Positions 1 to 12,100 of a stretch of DNA of 64,000 nucleotides are shown here, piece after piece (position 1 is the first letter of the stretch; every line of letters begins with the position of its first letter). The position numbers and the translations under genes are program-made. Below the pieces are notes generated by a model. That model saw only the letters and a program-made list of their open reading frames with translations. It ran no database searches and was not told where the DNA came from. Origin of the DNA: Dasyornis broadbenti. Lineage: Eukaryota; Chordata; Aves; Passeriformes; Dasyornithidae. The stretch is taken from NCBI GenBank assembly GCA_013397935.1, contig VZRN01002994.1, positions 318,646 to 382,645 on the forward strand. The letters are read 5' to 3'.

Positions 1-2345
1 AAGCATATTTGCAAATGCTAAAATATTGGAAGAATCAAATCCATGTGAGCTGATTGCTCTGAAACACAGAATGGACTATTTTCTCAATATGCAGCACAGT
101 ATAATTTGTCTAATAAATACATTTATTTTCTGAAGCAATGAGCAAACATTGCTACTTGGGAAAGAAAGAAGCATTTTGGTTAAAGAGGGACAAACTCTAC
201 TTGCAATTGCTATTTCTTTAATAGTCAGTTAATATTTCTTTTTCAGTATTCCAGAATGTCTATTATACCCCTTAACATTTTTTATTTTTTTATTTAAAGT
301 CTTGTTTCTGCAGCTTTCAAAGACTTGTCATAGATTTCCGCAGCAGAAATTAGGTACAGTCTTCGGTTCTTAAAAGTCTCAGTCATCAGCTTTGCTTTGG
401 TAATATTTTTGAAATGATGATTATCACCACAGTGAAATGAAGCAAACAGCCACATCACTGAATATCACAGAGTGTTAGAATGGGCTAATATAATTCTTTC
501 TCAGCACTTAAAAATTAATTCTACATTGGACCATCTCATCTAGGACTCCAACATTATCATGTACAAAATACATAAAAAGTTAAAGATTTAAAGTCCAGGG
601 CAATTCTTCTTACTACCATTTTAGCATGGAAAAGAGTACATGCCTGTCAGAACACAAGGCACTCCAAAAATATTTCTCTTATAACAACTGACACAGAATT
701 TGCTTCTTCAAAATTTTCCTCATACTTTTAGAAAAAAAAAAAAATTCTGAATAAAATAATTTCAGTGTTCTCTTCATTTAGTACTCATCATGCTTTCAAA
801 TTTGATTTAATTTTTACATGTATTTAAAAACAAAAGAAGATACCAGACTACTCAATGTTCTAAGGATAAGAGAAATTTGTAACATTGCAGGTTAATGTTT
901 CCAACTATTTAACCATACATTGTATCTACACTGATCAAGTAAGAAAAACATATTGAAGAGCAAAAATGATACTTACGATAAATACTAGAGAGTTAGGATT
1001 AAAAAATATGTTTCAGAATGATAAATACACAAATTTCAATCAGTCTGTAAGCACATATAATCTAAATCAGAAACCTGGCCTTTGACTCTGAACAAAGGTC
1101 TCTGGTCATCCTGCCAAAAGTCCTCAGATTGTACAATACCTCTCTCTCCTGAAAATTATATCAACCCTATTTTGACTATTTTTTCTAACATCTTGAGTGG
1201 TTGGGAAGTACCGTAGAGACACACTGTATCTCACCCTGAGTGGACCTCTTTGGAAGGTAACAATAAATCTAGCATCAAACGAGCTGTTCTAATTAAGTAA
1301 ATTCTTGCCTCTGATAGAGGATCTCATTGGAAATTTCCAGCCCAGGTGTTGAGTTTTTTTAACAGCACTGACATCCCACAATTTGGCAATTGTGGATCTA
1401 AACCTTTGTTTCTCTTGTTTCTCCTCCTTTTGAGAATTGTTCATTTAAGTTCTTAATAGAGTTGTCTGCATCTTTAATTGCAACAAGATCTTGAACTAAT
1501 CTTTCAAATCTGTTAGATCTTAAAAGTCAAATGCCAAGTTTCCTATTTAACCATTCCTAAGTAAATTTCTGATTTTGTTTCAGATGAGTACCTCACTTAT
1601 ACATTATTTTAACCTGTGTCTCCAGGAGCATCCAGCTCCAAACAGCTTGAATTGTAAGCAGCAGCGCAGATGTGCAAGACATTTTCAGTAGTTTGCTTAG
1701 AAGTCCATACAGTTTTAAATTACAAAGTTATGGGCTATCATTTTATTCTTACAAAGAAAAAAAAATTCCTCTATATAACTTCATTAATGTAATTTCAAAT
1801 ATATTCCATTATCACAGAAAATCTTTTTCCTTTTATTAGAAAAGAAAATCAAAATAATCAGTAGATATTTCAAGAAAGGAAATCTTTTATCTCTTATGTT
1901 CTTAGGATGCAAAGCAATTATACAAGTATGAGAACATCTGCACGGGATTGGACCTAATTCTGTCTAGCTCTCTGCACTTTAGACAGTAGCAAGAGCCAAC
2001 ATACTCTTTCATGGCCTACTTTTCCAAACTCCAGGGATTTGGAGTCTGAGGACTTCCTAAGTTAGAGGTGATATATCTTTGTTTAACAGTTGTATAAGGA
2101 TCTTTCTTTCCTGAATTAGTTTTGAAGTATTTTGGTTTTTACAGATTCATTTTAGCTGATGTCAAAGACTAAGTCTAATGCACATCCGATAGGGGGCAAA
2201 AATGATACTAAAAACCTATTACTTGAAGACTTTTCTGTCGGGCTTTAAAATACAGTGCTCTTGAAGGTTATATAATATTTTAAACAAACAAGTTTATGCC
2301 TTCAATTTTCAAGCCAAAGCATCATTCCAATACTACTGACTTTAC
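1..2345 (-). other. Intron downstream of exon 20 (partial)
   Basis: Unique AT-rich sequence. No exon matching the next RIM1 segment (NIHKDQYRSCDN) is present. Confidence 0.75.
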
Positions 2346-2458
2346 CTTGGTATATTGCTCACGCTCATGTTCTTGGCTAGAACCAGACCCTGATGTCTGA
2401 TTATAACGGTGCATTTTCATTTTCATCTGTCTCGTTCGCTCCTCCACTACTAAGCTTG
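2346..2458 (-). CDS. RIMS1: RIMS1 exon 20: SLVVEERTRQMKMKM linker exon, last in window
   Basis: The exon completes Ala694 and encodes residues 695-731: SLVVEERTRQMKMKMHRYNQ, then TSGSGSSQEHEREQYTK. It ends in phase 0 before gtaaag. It matches mammalian RIM1 (VEERTRQMKMKVHRFKQTTGSGSSQE) with about seven changes. The pyrimidine tract before gcag is clear (gtgtttttgcag). The following RIM1 exon, which should start near YNIHKDQYR, is not found between 1 and 2345 and must lie outside the window. Confidence 0.94.
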
Positions 2459-3906
2459 CTGCAAAAACACACAATGAAAATCAATTAAAAATAGAGAAAA
2501 AAAATTGGAAAAAACAAATGGTTTAGCAACAATTTTAGCTTATTTCCATTTCAACAAAACAAAGAAATGTACAAACATGTAGAACAAGCAGGGTGTAAAC
2601 ACAGAACAAAGGAACACTAAATGTCAAGAAATCAACCACTTTCATTGCGAGAGTCTTTACCTGAAAATGGGCAGACATCCCAATTTCTACACATAATCAA
2701 GCTGGTGCAACAGATATGAAAAGAGTGAAAAAATTTAGGTGGCAGGCTGAATTATAAACCTGTTAAATATTCTGGATGCAGGGGACATAAATCCATGATC
2801 ATCTAAGGATGTGTTTGTTTAAATGTAGAAAATATTACAGTAGCATTCTAAGAACTAAGGCATTAAACAGGTATTAAATTTTATTTTTAAAGTAGTTAAC
2901 TCCTCCTACTATCTTAAAACATAGCAGTTTAACATAGCTAATACTATTTGAGAGGAACAATTTCTCCATTCAACCAGTCATATCAAAAATACAGTCATTT
3001 TCTAGTAGTATTTTTTTTTTAACAAGAAGTCCTTTAAAATCACTACTTTGCTCACCTAATAAATAAAGGTAACATTCACCTTTATTTCAAATAAATTATT
3101 TGTTCTTGTGTTTTCAACTTCCATATGGCAGTGGTTCTATAAAAACAGAAATCTTATCTTACACCTTCAAGAAGTTGTGGTGCTATTAAGAGTACCTTCT
3201 TCGATTTGAACAAGTTATGGCAACTAATATGGCCTGCCACAGGTAGACGACCTTGCACTAACTGAGAGAGTGATGTAAAAGTCCCTGGGCCAAGGCTTCC
3301 TTAAACTAAGTTAACCTTTGTTATGATGAATAGATTTCAGAGGGAACTATATATTCTGCTATTCTTAAACTTGCTAGCATTATAACTTCAAAAAGAAATA
3401 TAGGTAACACCAATACCATGAAAACTGGCACCTTTTTAACAGTTGTAGAACTAGACCCAAATCTTTATCAGCAACTATTCTAAATCATATTCACTACGTT
3501 CGTTGTGGTTTAACAGGTTATAAGATCCCAGAACAACTTCTTTTAAGTTGGAATTTTTTGGGTGTCACAAACTTAATTTTACTTGAGGCAGCCTCCACAA
3601 AATCTTCTGCTTTTGTGTCAACCATGGGTTTATATTATTCTCTTCAAAACAACTAATTTTATAAGTCAAAGAGCCCCTCCCCAGATGAGTGATGGGAGAG
3701 AGACACCTATTTTAAAGCTGCATGTAATCAACTGGCAATCACAAAACACAGAGAATTTTAAATTAGTGGAAATAAGTACTTCATGTATTTTCAATTAAGA
3801 GGTAGTAAAGTTCTCATGTGTGGCTTTTATGCTGTTAGTTCACGGTGGCATTCTTTACACCTTTATTTTTTTGCATGTGTTTTGCCAGCACAAAGATACA
3901 AGGCCA

Positions 3907-3939
3907 AAAAAAAAAAAAAANNNNNAAAAAAAAAAAAAA
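3907..3939. repeat. Poly-A tract interrupted by a 5-N assembly gap
   Basis: A14, five N, A14. The gap almost certainly hides only a few more A bases. The transcript strand reads poly-U here. No retrocopy body lies before it on the plus strand that I can recognise. Confidence 0.9.
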
Positions 3940-4461
3940 GGCAAGAAAAAGCAGTACCCTCAGGATTGGATATTTTAAACTATAAGCTACTGCACAAATC
4001 ACAATTGTGCCTGCAAGTATTATTTGTAACATGCTTGTGGAAATGGTAGAATGTCTGTGAGCTTGTTGAGTATGAAAAAATATACAAAGGCATCACTGTG
4101 AACTCCTTCCACATCTCTTATTTAAAAACAAGAAAATTAAGTACAGTAAACTACATTAGAATTCCACAACAATTACAAATTTAAGGCATGAAATAAAGTT
4201 ATCGTAATCTTCAATCTCCCATATGCAGAGTCCAATCTAGCAAATTCTGCACATGCAGAATGTCACACTGGGCCCAGCAATTATTCCAGATGACTAATTA
4301 CGCCAGTAAATGTGTACCTTAATTGCAATGAGTCCAGTTCCACCATCAGATATGCAGGCACAGCTCCAATTACTTCAATGGAAGTTGCATGGAGGTATCT
4401 GAAGGCAAAATTGAGCACTTTAGGTGAAATTTTTAAAGATGGCCTCTTATTTTAAGGACAG

Positions 4462-4530
4462 ATATGAAAGGATTAAGATATATCAATTAGGGACCGAAGT
4501 TAAAAAAAGGATATCTTAATCCTATCATAT
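4462..4530. repeat. Inverted repeat, 20-bp arms, 29-nt loop
   Basis: Left arm 4462-4481 and right arm 4511-4530 pair at 19 of 20 positions, centred on ggattaagatat and its complement. Confidence 0.9.
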
Positions 4531-5890
4531 ATGCATGAAATAGACTGAGGATATGAAATCAGAGGGAAAAATGAGACCCCTTTAAAAATTTAGCCCTATA
4601 TGTGTATGGTGCACAGATTAGAGTTACTCTAAAACATAACCCTTTCATTGTGTGAATTTTAGGTCCTTTAGCCTGTCAACTGTATGTTATACTAAATAAT
4701 ATATATGATACGTTACTCTGTATTACTTATGGTGCCTGAATAGGAATATTCTATTATGTAATGAAATGTTATTTCAGAGGTTATTACTTCAGTCAAGACT
4801 GAGTAAATATTCAACCTTAATTCTGTAATTCTTGATTTTTGTTGTTCAAATTCTTAATCTTAACATGTTTATGTTCTTGTTTTCCTTTATATATATGATT
4901 ATATCAAAGAACATGAGAACAGTTAATGAGGACTGTGAAGTAAATCTAAATTATCTAATGAAGAAATTTGATTTTGTGTATGAAGTAAAATGTTATTTAG
5001 CAACAATTAGCAGTGAGATTATTTCTAAGCATACAGTTGCATGAAACTACTCTAGAAAATCCAGCTGTATTTGTTTCAGCTTTGTTTACCATGTACATCT
5101 GAGCATGTTGAACAGAGATCAGTTCTGTGATGGAAACTTTTATCTGCCTGACTAGTAGCCTGGTAAAACCTTTACATGTTAATCAGGAGAAGCAGAAAAA
5201 AGTCTAACACGGGAGCAAAGGCACATCAGCAAAACTGTAACAACCATAGGTAACAACACCATATGACCACATTGCTTTTTTGGAACACGGGTGGTTACCA
5301 CAGGCAACAAAAACTTGACATAAAAAGTACTTCAAGAACTTAGCCTGCCTCTTAGAAAAATATGGGTCTACTTTCTTTTAGGACATCAATATTTACAGAG
5401 TGCTTTTCCTGGAGGTCTTGAGAGGTAGAACTGCACAGCAATTTACGGACCAAAGCACTGTAATCCCATGAGCTTTAAATTCTAGAGTGGCCCTAGAATT
5501 TAAAAAATGAAGATTTACCGTAAGTGTCTCAAAATAGTGGTACAACTACAATCAATATCAGTGGTCTCAATGTGTTATTCTCTGGTGTCAGAAGTCACAC
5601 TTCAAAGAGCTGTAACTCTCGTCTCCTCAAGACCTGATGATCCAGACATGAGATTGATCAGTGTAAGAAATAATTGAGAGAACTCATTGATCAGACTGCT
5701 TAAATAATGGGTGCAACTTTATACCCAAAGTTTTTACTACTGATAAACCACGTGAAGGTTAACAACAATGATGTACATAAACAATCAAGCCATGCAGGAG
5801 AGAAAAGACAGACATGTGAATGGAATCAAAATGTTACATTTCAATTCCATTAATCTATTTATAAACCAGTCTGACTCCTGTAATCCCAGG

Positions 5891-6172
5891 TGTACTGGGT
5901 CTGGCTGGGATAGAGGCAGTTTTCTTCACTATCTATTCCTTTAATTGTGACTAAGTGTTGATAACACACCAGTGTTTTAGCGACTGCTGAGCAGTGCTTG
6001 TATAGCACCAAGGCCTTCTCTGCTCCTCACGCTGCAGCCCCCTGCCCTGCCCTGGCTTCCCCCTGCCCCCAAGCAGTCTGTGAGAGGAAACAGGTGGGAT
6101 AGATGACCCCAGCTGACCAAAGGGACCATTCCATACCATATAGCATCATACTCAGCAATAAAACTGGGGGAA
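5891..6172 (+). mobile_element. Partial endogenous-retrovirus LTR, avian type
   Basis: The segment begins tgtactgggtctggctggga and runs through a GC-rich stretch to caataaaactggggg, which contains an aataaa signal. This resembles an abundant avian LTR family that I recognise from memory but cannot name with certainty. The 3' part expected of that LTR is missing, and no retroviral coding sequence flanks it, so it is a truncated solitary LTR. Confidence 0.6.
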
Positions 6173-9100
6173 GTCTAAAATATGCGAGTCTGTAAGACAC
6201 TGATTGAAAAAGACATGGAATAAACCACAGAAAATTGATACAGAGCTCATTTTCAGCCTGCAATCTACCCTCAAAGAAGATTAGGACAGACTAACAGTTG
6301 TTTTTTCTTAAAGGAAATAGGCAATTTTTCTAAGACTTCACCTGTTTACTAAGACATGATAGTCATATTCCATTTAATATATGAGCAGCTTGTTAAGATT
6401 TATAGAGTTACATCTGGTGCCACTAACTAGTTGCCTTCATCTTTATCTGTATCCTCAGAAAATTCCTATGGGCATGTTTCAACCCCTATTTCCTGTTTAA
6501 CTGAGGAAAAATTTAGAACTGGCTAGAATCCTGAATGTTCAGAATATGTGCTACCTTTTCAATTATGTACAAAATAACACAATAATCAATATATTATACT
6601 AATATATCAGATGTAGTAGGGCAGGTAAAGTTTTCCTTTTTTCTTTAATAAAACTTTTCTAGATAGAATGTGTCATATGGTATATTTCTGTTATCCACAG
6701 AATATGAATCTAACAGATCAAGAAGTACAACTTTTAAAGAAATTAAACTTGCATTAGCATCAACAAAAGACCAATCCTATGAAAATCAGTGAGAGCTACA
6801 AAAGCAGCACTAAGAGTAGTGGCCAGTGCAAAAGAAACAGAAGTAATTTTGAGGTCTATACTTCTCTATTTAAGATTTGAAAAGGGGTCTAAACTCTACA
6901 CTATATGCAAAATTTCTCAAATGGCATGATGCCTTAAACACCCGCCTATTAGGCTGACAGTGTAATGTATGAAACGTATGTGGGATCATTTAAACAAGGA
7001 TTGTACTACAGGCAGCAATAATGAACTAGCAAGGAACAGCAAAAATGCTGTAGCTGCCTTTCTAGCTCTAGTTATTCCTGAGCTTTAACTCTTTAGATAG
7101 CCACCTTTTTCATATTGCAACATTCATCAAAGAAACCCTACATTCTGAAAACTTGGGAAAACAGTGCATCTTGTCAATAAATAACATCTAATAAGAATCC
7201 CCTCATACATTTCAGAAAAGGGTAGGTAAATCAGATAACTAAGAAGATATTTGTTTAAAAAGCACAGGAACAAATTTCCATCACTTGCAGTCATTGAGTG
7301 AAAATAACTTTCTAAGGGACATTCTTGCTCAAAGCCAGCTATGGGCTTAATGTCAGAATGACTGGTGACATTATGTCTGTGTTTAAACTGATAACCCTGC
7401 TGTTCTTTTCTAGACCGTAAAAACCCTATGGATGTCTTAACACTGGCTGTACCATTTTCTGTAATGATGAAGTCTGCAAAAAACACTGGACTTTCCCTTG
7501 AGGCACTTCATATTTCTATTCAAGACACTCCAGAGAGAAAGAGGAGGTGTAGGCAAACAGTATGACTTGGAAAATCTCCAAGTCTTACCTGCACTATTAA
7601 ATCTCAGAGTAAGCTACATAACAAGAAGAAATTGGCATCAAGATTTCAGATAGCTGTAACTCTTCCCAGAATAGATACACATCCATCTTTTATGATGAAC
7701 ACTTTAAGAGAAAAAGTCTAGAAATCTAAAATGACACAAAGGTTTCTTATATAACAAAGTAGTGAAAAGTAAGTTGAAGAGAAAATTTATCTCATAAACA
7801 TATCTCGTAATAACTGTTTCTGGGGCAAACCCAACAGGTTCAGGCAGGGGAACAGAGAATTGCACTTATTCCAGAAGATAACAGAGATCTGACCTATTCT
7901 TCAATTTCAGTCTTCATAATTAGAAAAAAAGCTGAACAGTGACAAAGAGCTACAGCTATAATGCAGTCTAAAAGCATGTACACTTAGCCTTTCTACACAG
8001 CAAAAGCCAGGAGATTCATCCATCTGTGCAACTTAAGATGCTCTGTGGATGGGAATCAGGGGGAAAAAGCTATCTGGTTTGAGGAATTATATACGAAATA
8101 ATAAAAAAAAATCCGGTTGGAGAAGTCGTAGCTGAAGAAGAAACTAGGCAGAACTTATGTCCATAAAAAAGGCAGGGAAATAAAGCAGCAATGAGACTTG
8201 CATGGGAGAATCCTCTAGTGCAGAGATGGCTGTGTGGCACAGAAAAGAGAAGTCACACTGGTGTTGGACCAGGATGATGCATTTCAAAAATAATACAGAG
8301 ATTCCAGTTTATCTCTGTTGATCCTTCAGGATGAGTTTTGCAGTATGCACACACAAAATATCCTTACAATAGGTTTCCTGACTTTAAAAAATTCACAGCA
8401 AACTCTACAATGAAATTTTAAAAGCACACAAAGTCATGAGCAGAAATGTTTTGAAATATAAGGTAAATAACACTGAAAAATCCATTTGTTGCCAAGATGA
8501 AGAACTTGCTACCACTTTGAATAAACAACTTTAAAAAATACTTAATGGCGACATGCAGATAGTGAGGGAGATGGCTCTGAACCCTGCTCTGCAGCCCTGG
8601 TCCCTCTCTACTTGTCCAGACCCTGCTGTAGCTACTTCAAGCTTGTGTGCATGGATTTCCTTTCCATGGGAGCTGATGCTGCTCTTGACCTCCTCCCAGT
8701 CAAAATTAAGGCATGACCAAGGCACATACTCAGATTTCCAAGCTGGGAGATGAGCTTGGATTTCTCAGTACATACAGAAGCTTGGTGGCCATCTTGAGTT
8801 TAAGAACTCACTCCAGAAGGAAGAAAAGCCAATATAAAAACCTGAACTAGCTGATGCAACATTCAGTTCTTTCTCAAAGACCTTCAGGAGTGATCCACAG
8901 AGAAACATCTATGTAAAGAGAGAGAACAAGAAAACAAACATAGACTTCCTAAAATCTGGAAAAAATAAAAACCAAACCACTGATTTTGGCAGCATAACAA
9001 GTCAGCATTTTCATAATCTGCTGAAGAATTATAGCAATCTTTTCCATTGATTACATGGAACAGATGGTTGCTTTGTTGTAGACTTATCTGGTTCAGTGTT

Positions 9101-12100
9101 GTTCACTTCTGTAGTGTATGCTTTTCCTCATATTTATGTCTCCTTCCACACAACATCCTGTAATTACCCTATCCTCATCTCTAATTCACCTACTATCTAT
9201 TCTTTTTACCTCTTTTCAGAAGTGGCAGTGGGCTTCTAATGTAAGACAGCTCAAATTAAGATATTCATGGTCCCCTAGATCTGCCTGCACTTAACTCTTC
9301 CTGCTGCTCTTCTGCCCAGCTCTTTTCTGCCTCTGTGTTTCATCTGCAACCAGCTCCCTTGAGCCAGAGGAATCTGTGCATATACATATCCCACCACCTT
9401 CTACACACACCCAAATCTTGGGCCAGATCCATCCAAACCTCATGGAAACAAACTCTTTTACAAACCTGTTGCAGATAGTCTAGTTTGTCTGCATAAAGTC
9501 CATTGTTTTAAACAAAAAAACATCCACTGCAGCCCAAATCTTGACAGAGGCATAATCAACAAACAGGTAAGATAGATTTGTACTGTCCTGTTTGAGAGAA
9601 ATATAAATACTGAGACAGAAACAATTTGTAAAATCATCCAACTCTTAGCACTTTCTTAAGACATTTCATAGTATATTCTAAACACTGCAAAAATAACATG
9701 TAATTGCTAACACCTAAGATACACATTTCTTTTCCATCTCTTTTTAACATTATCATGAAAACATACTTGTGTATGTTTGACATGGGAGTTGGAGTTCATA
9801 GCTAGTGGAGCAGCTGCTTTATTTTCACATAAGCATTCACCCTTTCAGAAAGTAAAGTAGTTGCAGGAAATACTTTGATTAAAGTTCAACTCACAGTTTG
9901 GCTTTGACCCGCCTAAGCCTGTATTCAGACCAGAATTTCCCAAGATGAGCAGGACTCAGAAATACAGGTTAGAAGAGGTTAATCAGTGCTAGTAATATTT
10001 ATGCAGCATAGTATTTTGATCTTAACATTAAAAAGGTAGAGTGGCTTTTTTTTTTTTTTTTTTCGCTTTTTCTCTACCAGATTCATTTGGATTTTGATAT
10101 AATTTCTACTTTCAGCTAAAAGGGGCAAAAAAAAAAAAGAAAAAAAAAAGGACTTTTCTGCAATGTGGCCTTGATAGAGACATAACAAACTACACTGTCA
10201 CTTTGTGGGACAGCCTTAGATGCCTATTGTTTGAGCTCACCTATTCTTTATTATCTGCACAGGCATAGAGAATTCATAGGAGGTCAAATTCATAGGAGAT
10301 GAGCATTGTATGTCTGCCCCTAAAAAGCTGCCCTACAACAGGAGTAACTTTCTGTTATGGAACTGATATGCAAATAGAACACAACTCATTCTTCAGAATC
10401 TCTCTGCATACAAAAATAGTTTCTGACTATTATCACCTTCAACTCTTCCTAAATCCACACCTAGGAAATCCTTCCCAGCTGCCAAGGACTGTGGCTGCAT
10501 CACTAGAAGTGTGCAGAACTCGAGAACAGTTTAGGGAAAATCTTAGGTCTTTTTGTGAACTTTAACTCAATCAAGCACCTTCTGAGACATGTAAAATATC
10601 ACGATTACCCTTCTTAAATCCAGTATATTGCATTTCAATAGGAGCATGAAAAGTCACAAGAGAAACCATTTTCAGATTCTAAAGAGAGGTATCAGATAGC
10701 ATAGAGATATTTCAGAAACAACCTTTTTGCATGTTAACACTGTTAACTAAAACTTGTATACTGACATGGAGTATATTGAGGGGAAAGCCAGTATCAACAG
10801 TTGCCAAACATTTGTAAAAAATTACATAAATATTTACCTTTTGTGGGAGAGTTAAAATTCTCTTGCTCTTCAATGAATTAAATGCACGGAATGATGGAAA
10901 CAGAAAAAGAAATCAGCAAATTCAAAGTTAGATAAAGAAATGTGTTACATGTGACAATGGCATGTACAGTAGGCAGTACTCCAGCATATGTAAAAGTAAT
11001 GTAGAAAATAAAGTGATAAACCATGATAAATAATAAAGCCTTTGACTTTTTCTGTAAAATTAACAGGAACAATGATGTTACAGAGAACCAGATTGTGGAG
11101 TCTTTCAGTATTCTGCTAGAGAAGTACCATCATACCCAAGTTTATTAATGAGTTAAAAATCTTAAATAATTTAAATATCACTCTTACTTCTGAACCACAC
11201 AGCACTATTTTAGATTCTGAAGCCTTTTCTGCAATAATGAGTGTTACAAATTTATTTTGTATTAACTGAAATCTATAATACTCAGTAACCACTGGACTAT
11301 TAAAAATCCATTTTTAAGGAAAACATAAAAGATTATGAGGCTTGAACTCATTTGCAAAAGTCAGCAGTGTTAAGAAAAATACTCTCCAGCATGAATAAAG
11401 ATTCCACAAGCTGCCTCAAAATATGCAGTGCCACCTAATAATTTAAAAATAAAACCAGAAATATGGAGACAAAACAAACAACACTGATAGACTGAAATCT
11501 AAAACTGAAATGACTTTTTCTTCTGCCACTCAATTTTTATACTGACAGATTTGAAAAAAATTTTGACTGAAAGGGTTTGATCTTTTACCATTACCCCAAC
11601 CACACTCTTACTGCAATGACATTTGAACGATCAAGTACATATACACAGAACTGTTTTCACTAGCACTTCTTTTTATTTTAGGATCTTAAGTTGGTTAAAT
11701 ATAAAGATACTTGCAACTCAATGTATTATTTGACAACATACTGTTTTTCTGTAGGAAATTCTGATTCTAATTTGTTAAGAGAAATTCTACTGGACATCAA
11801 AATGCTTCATTTCTCTGTGACTGTCATCGCACATATATCGCACACATGAACTTTACACAGTTAATCCCCATTCAAGCCCAGCAGAATCTTCAAGTAGTCT
11901 TCCCCTCATGTAACAGCAGCAGCATACACACACTCATGCACTTCACCTTCCATACAAGTGCTGTACAAAGCTCATGCAGTTTTTTCCAACATGAGAAATC
12001 AATGTCTAACAATACCTAACAATTCCAGCATAAGATGCAGCAATACCTAAGGCTGGATGCACGTTTGCTTTGCTCAATGTCACCACATGAGACCTACTGC

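Noticed and set aside
3907..3939. Poly-A tract as the tail of a processed pseudogene
   Set aside because: No recognisable coding body lies upstream on the plus strand, and the tract is interrupted by an assembly gap.
7127..7486. Minus-strand 119-codon open frame as an extra RIMS1 exon
   Set aside because: No AG|N phase-2 limits in frame, no similarity to RIM1, ordinary intron composition.
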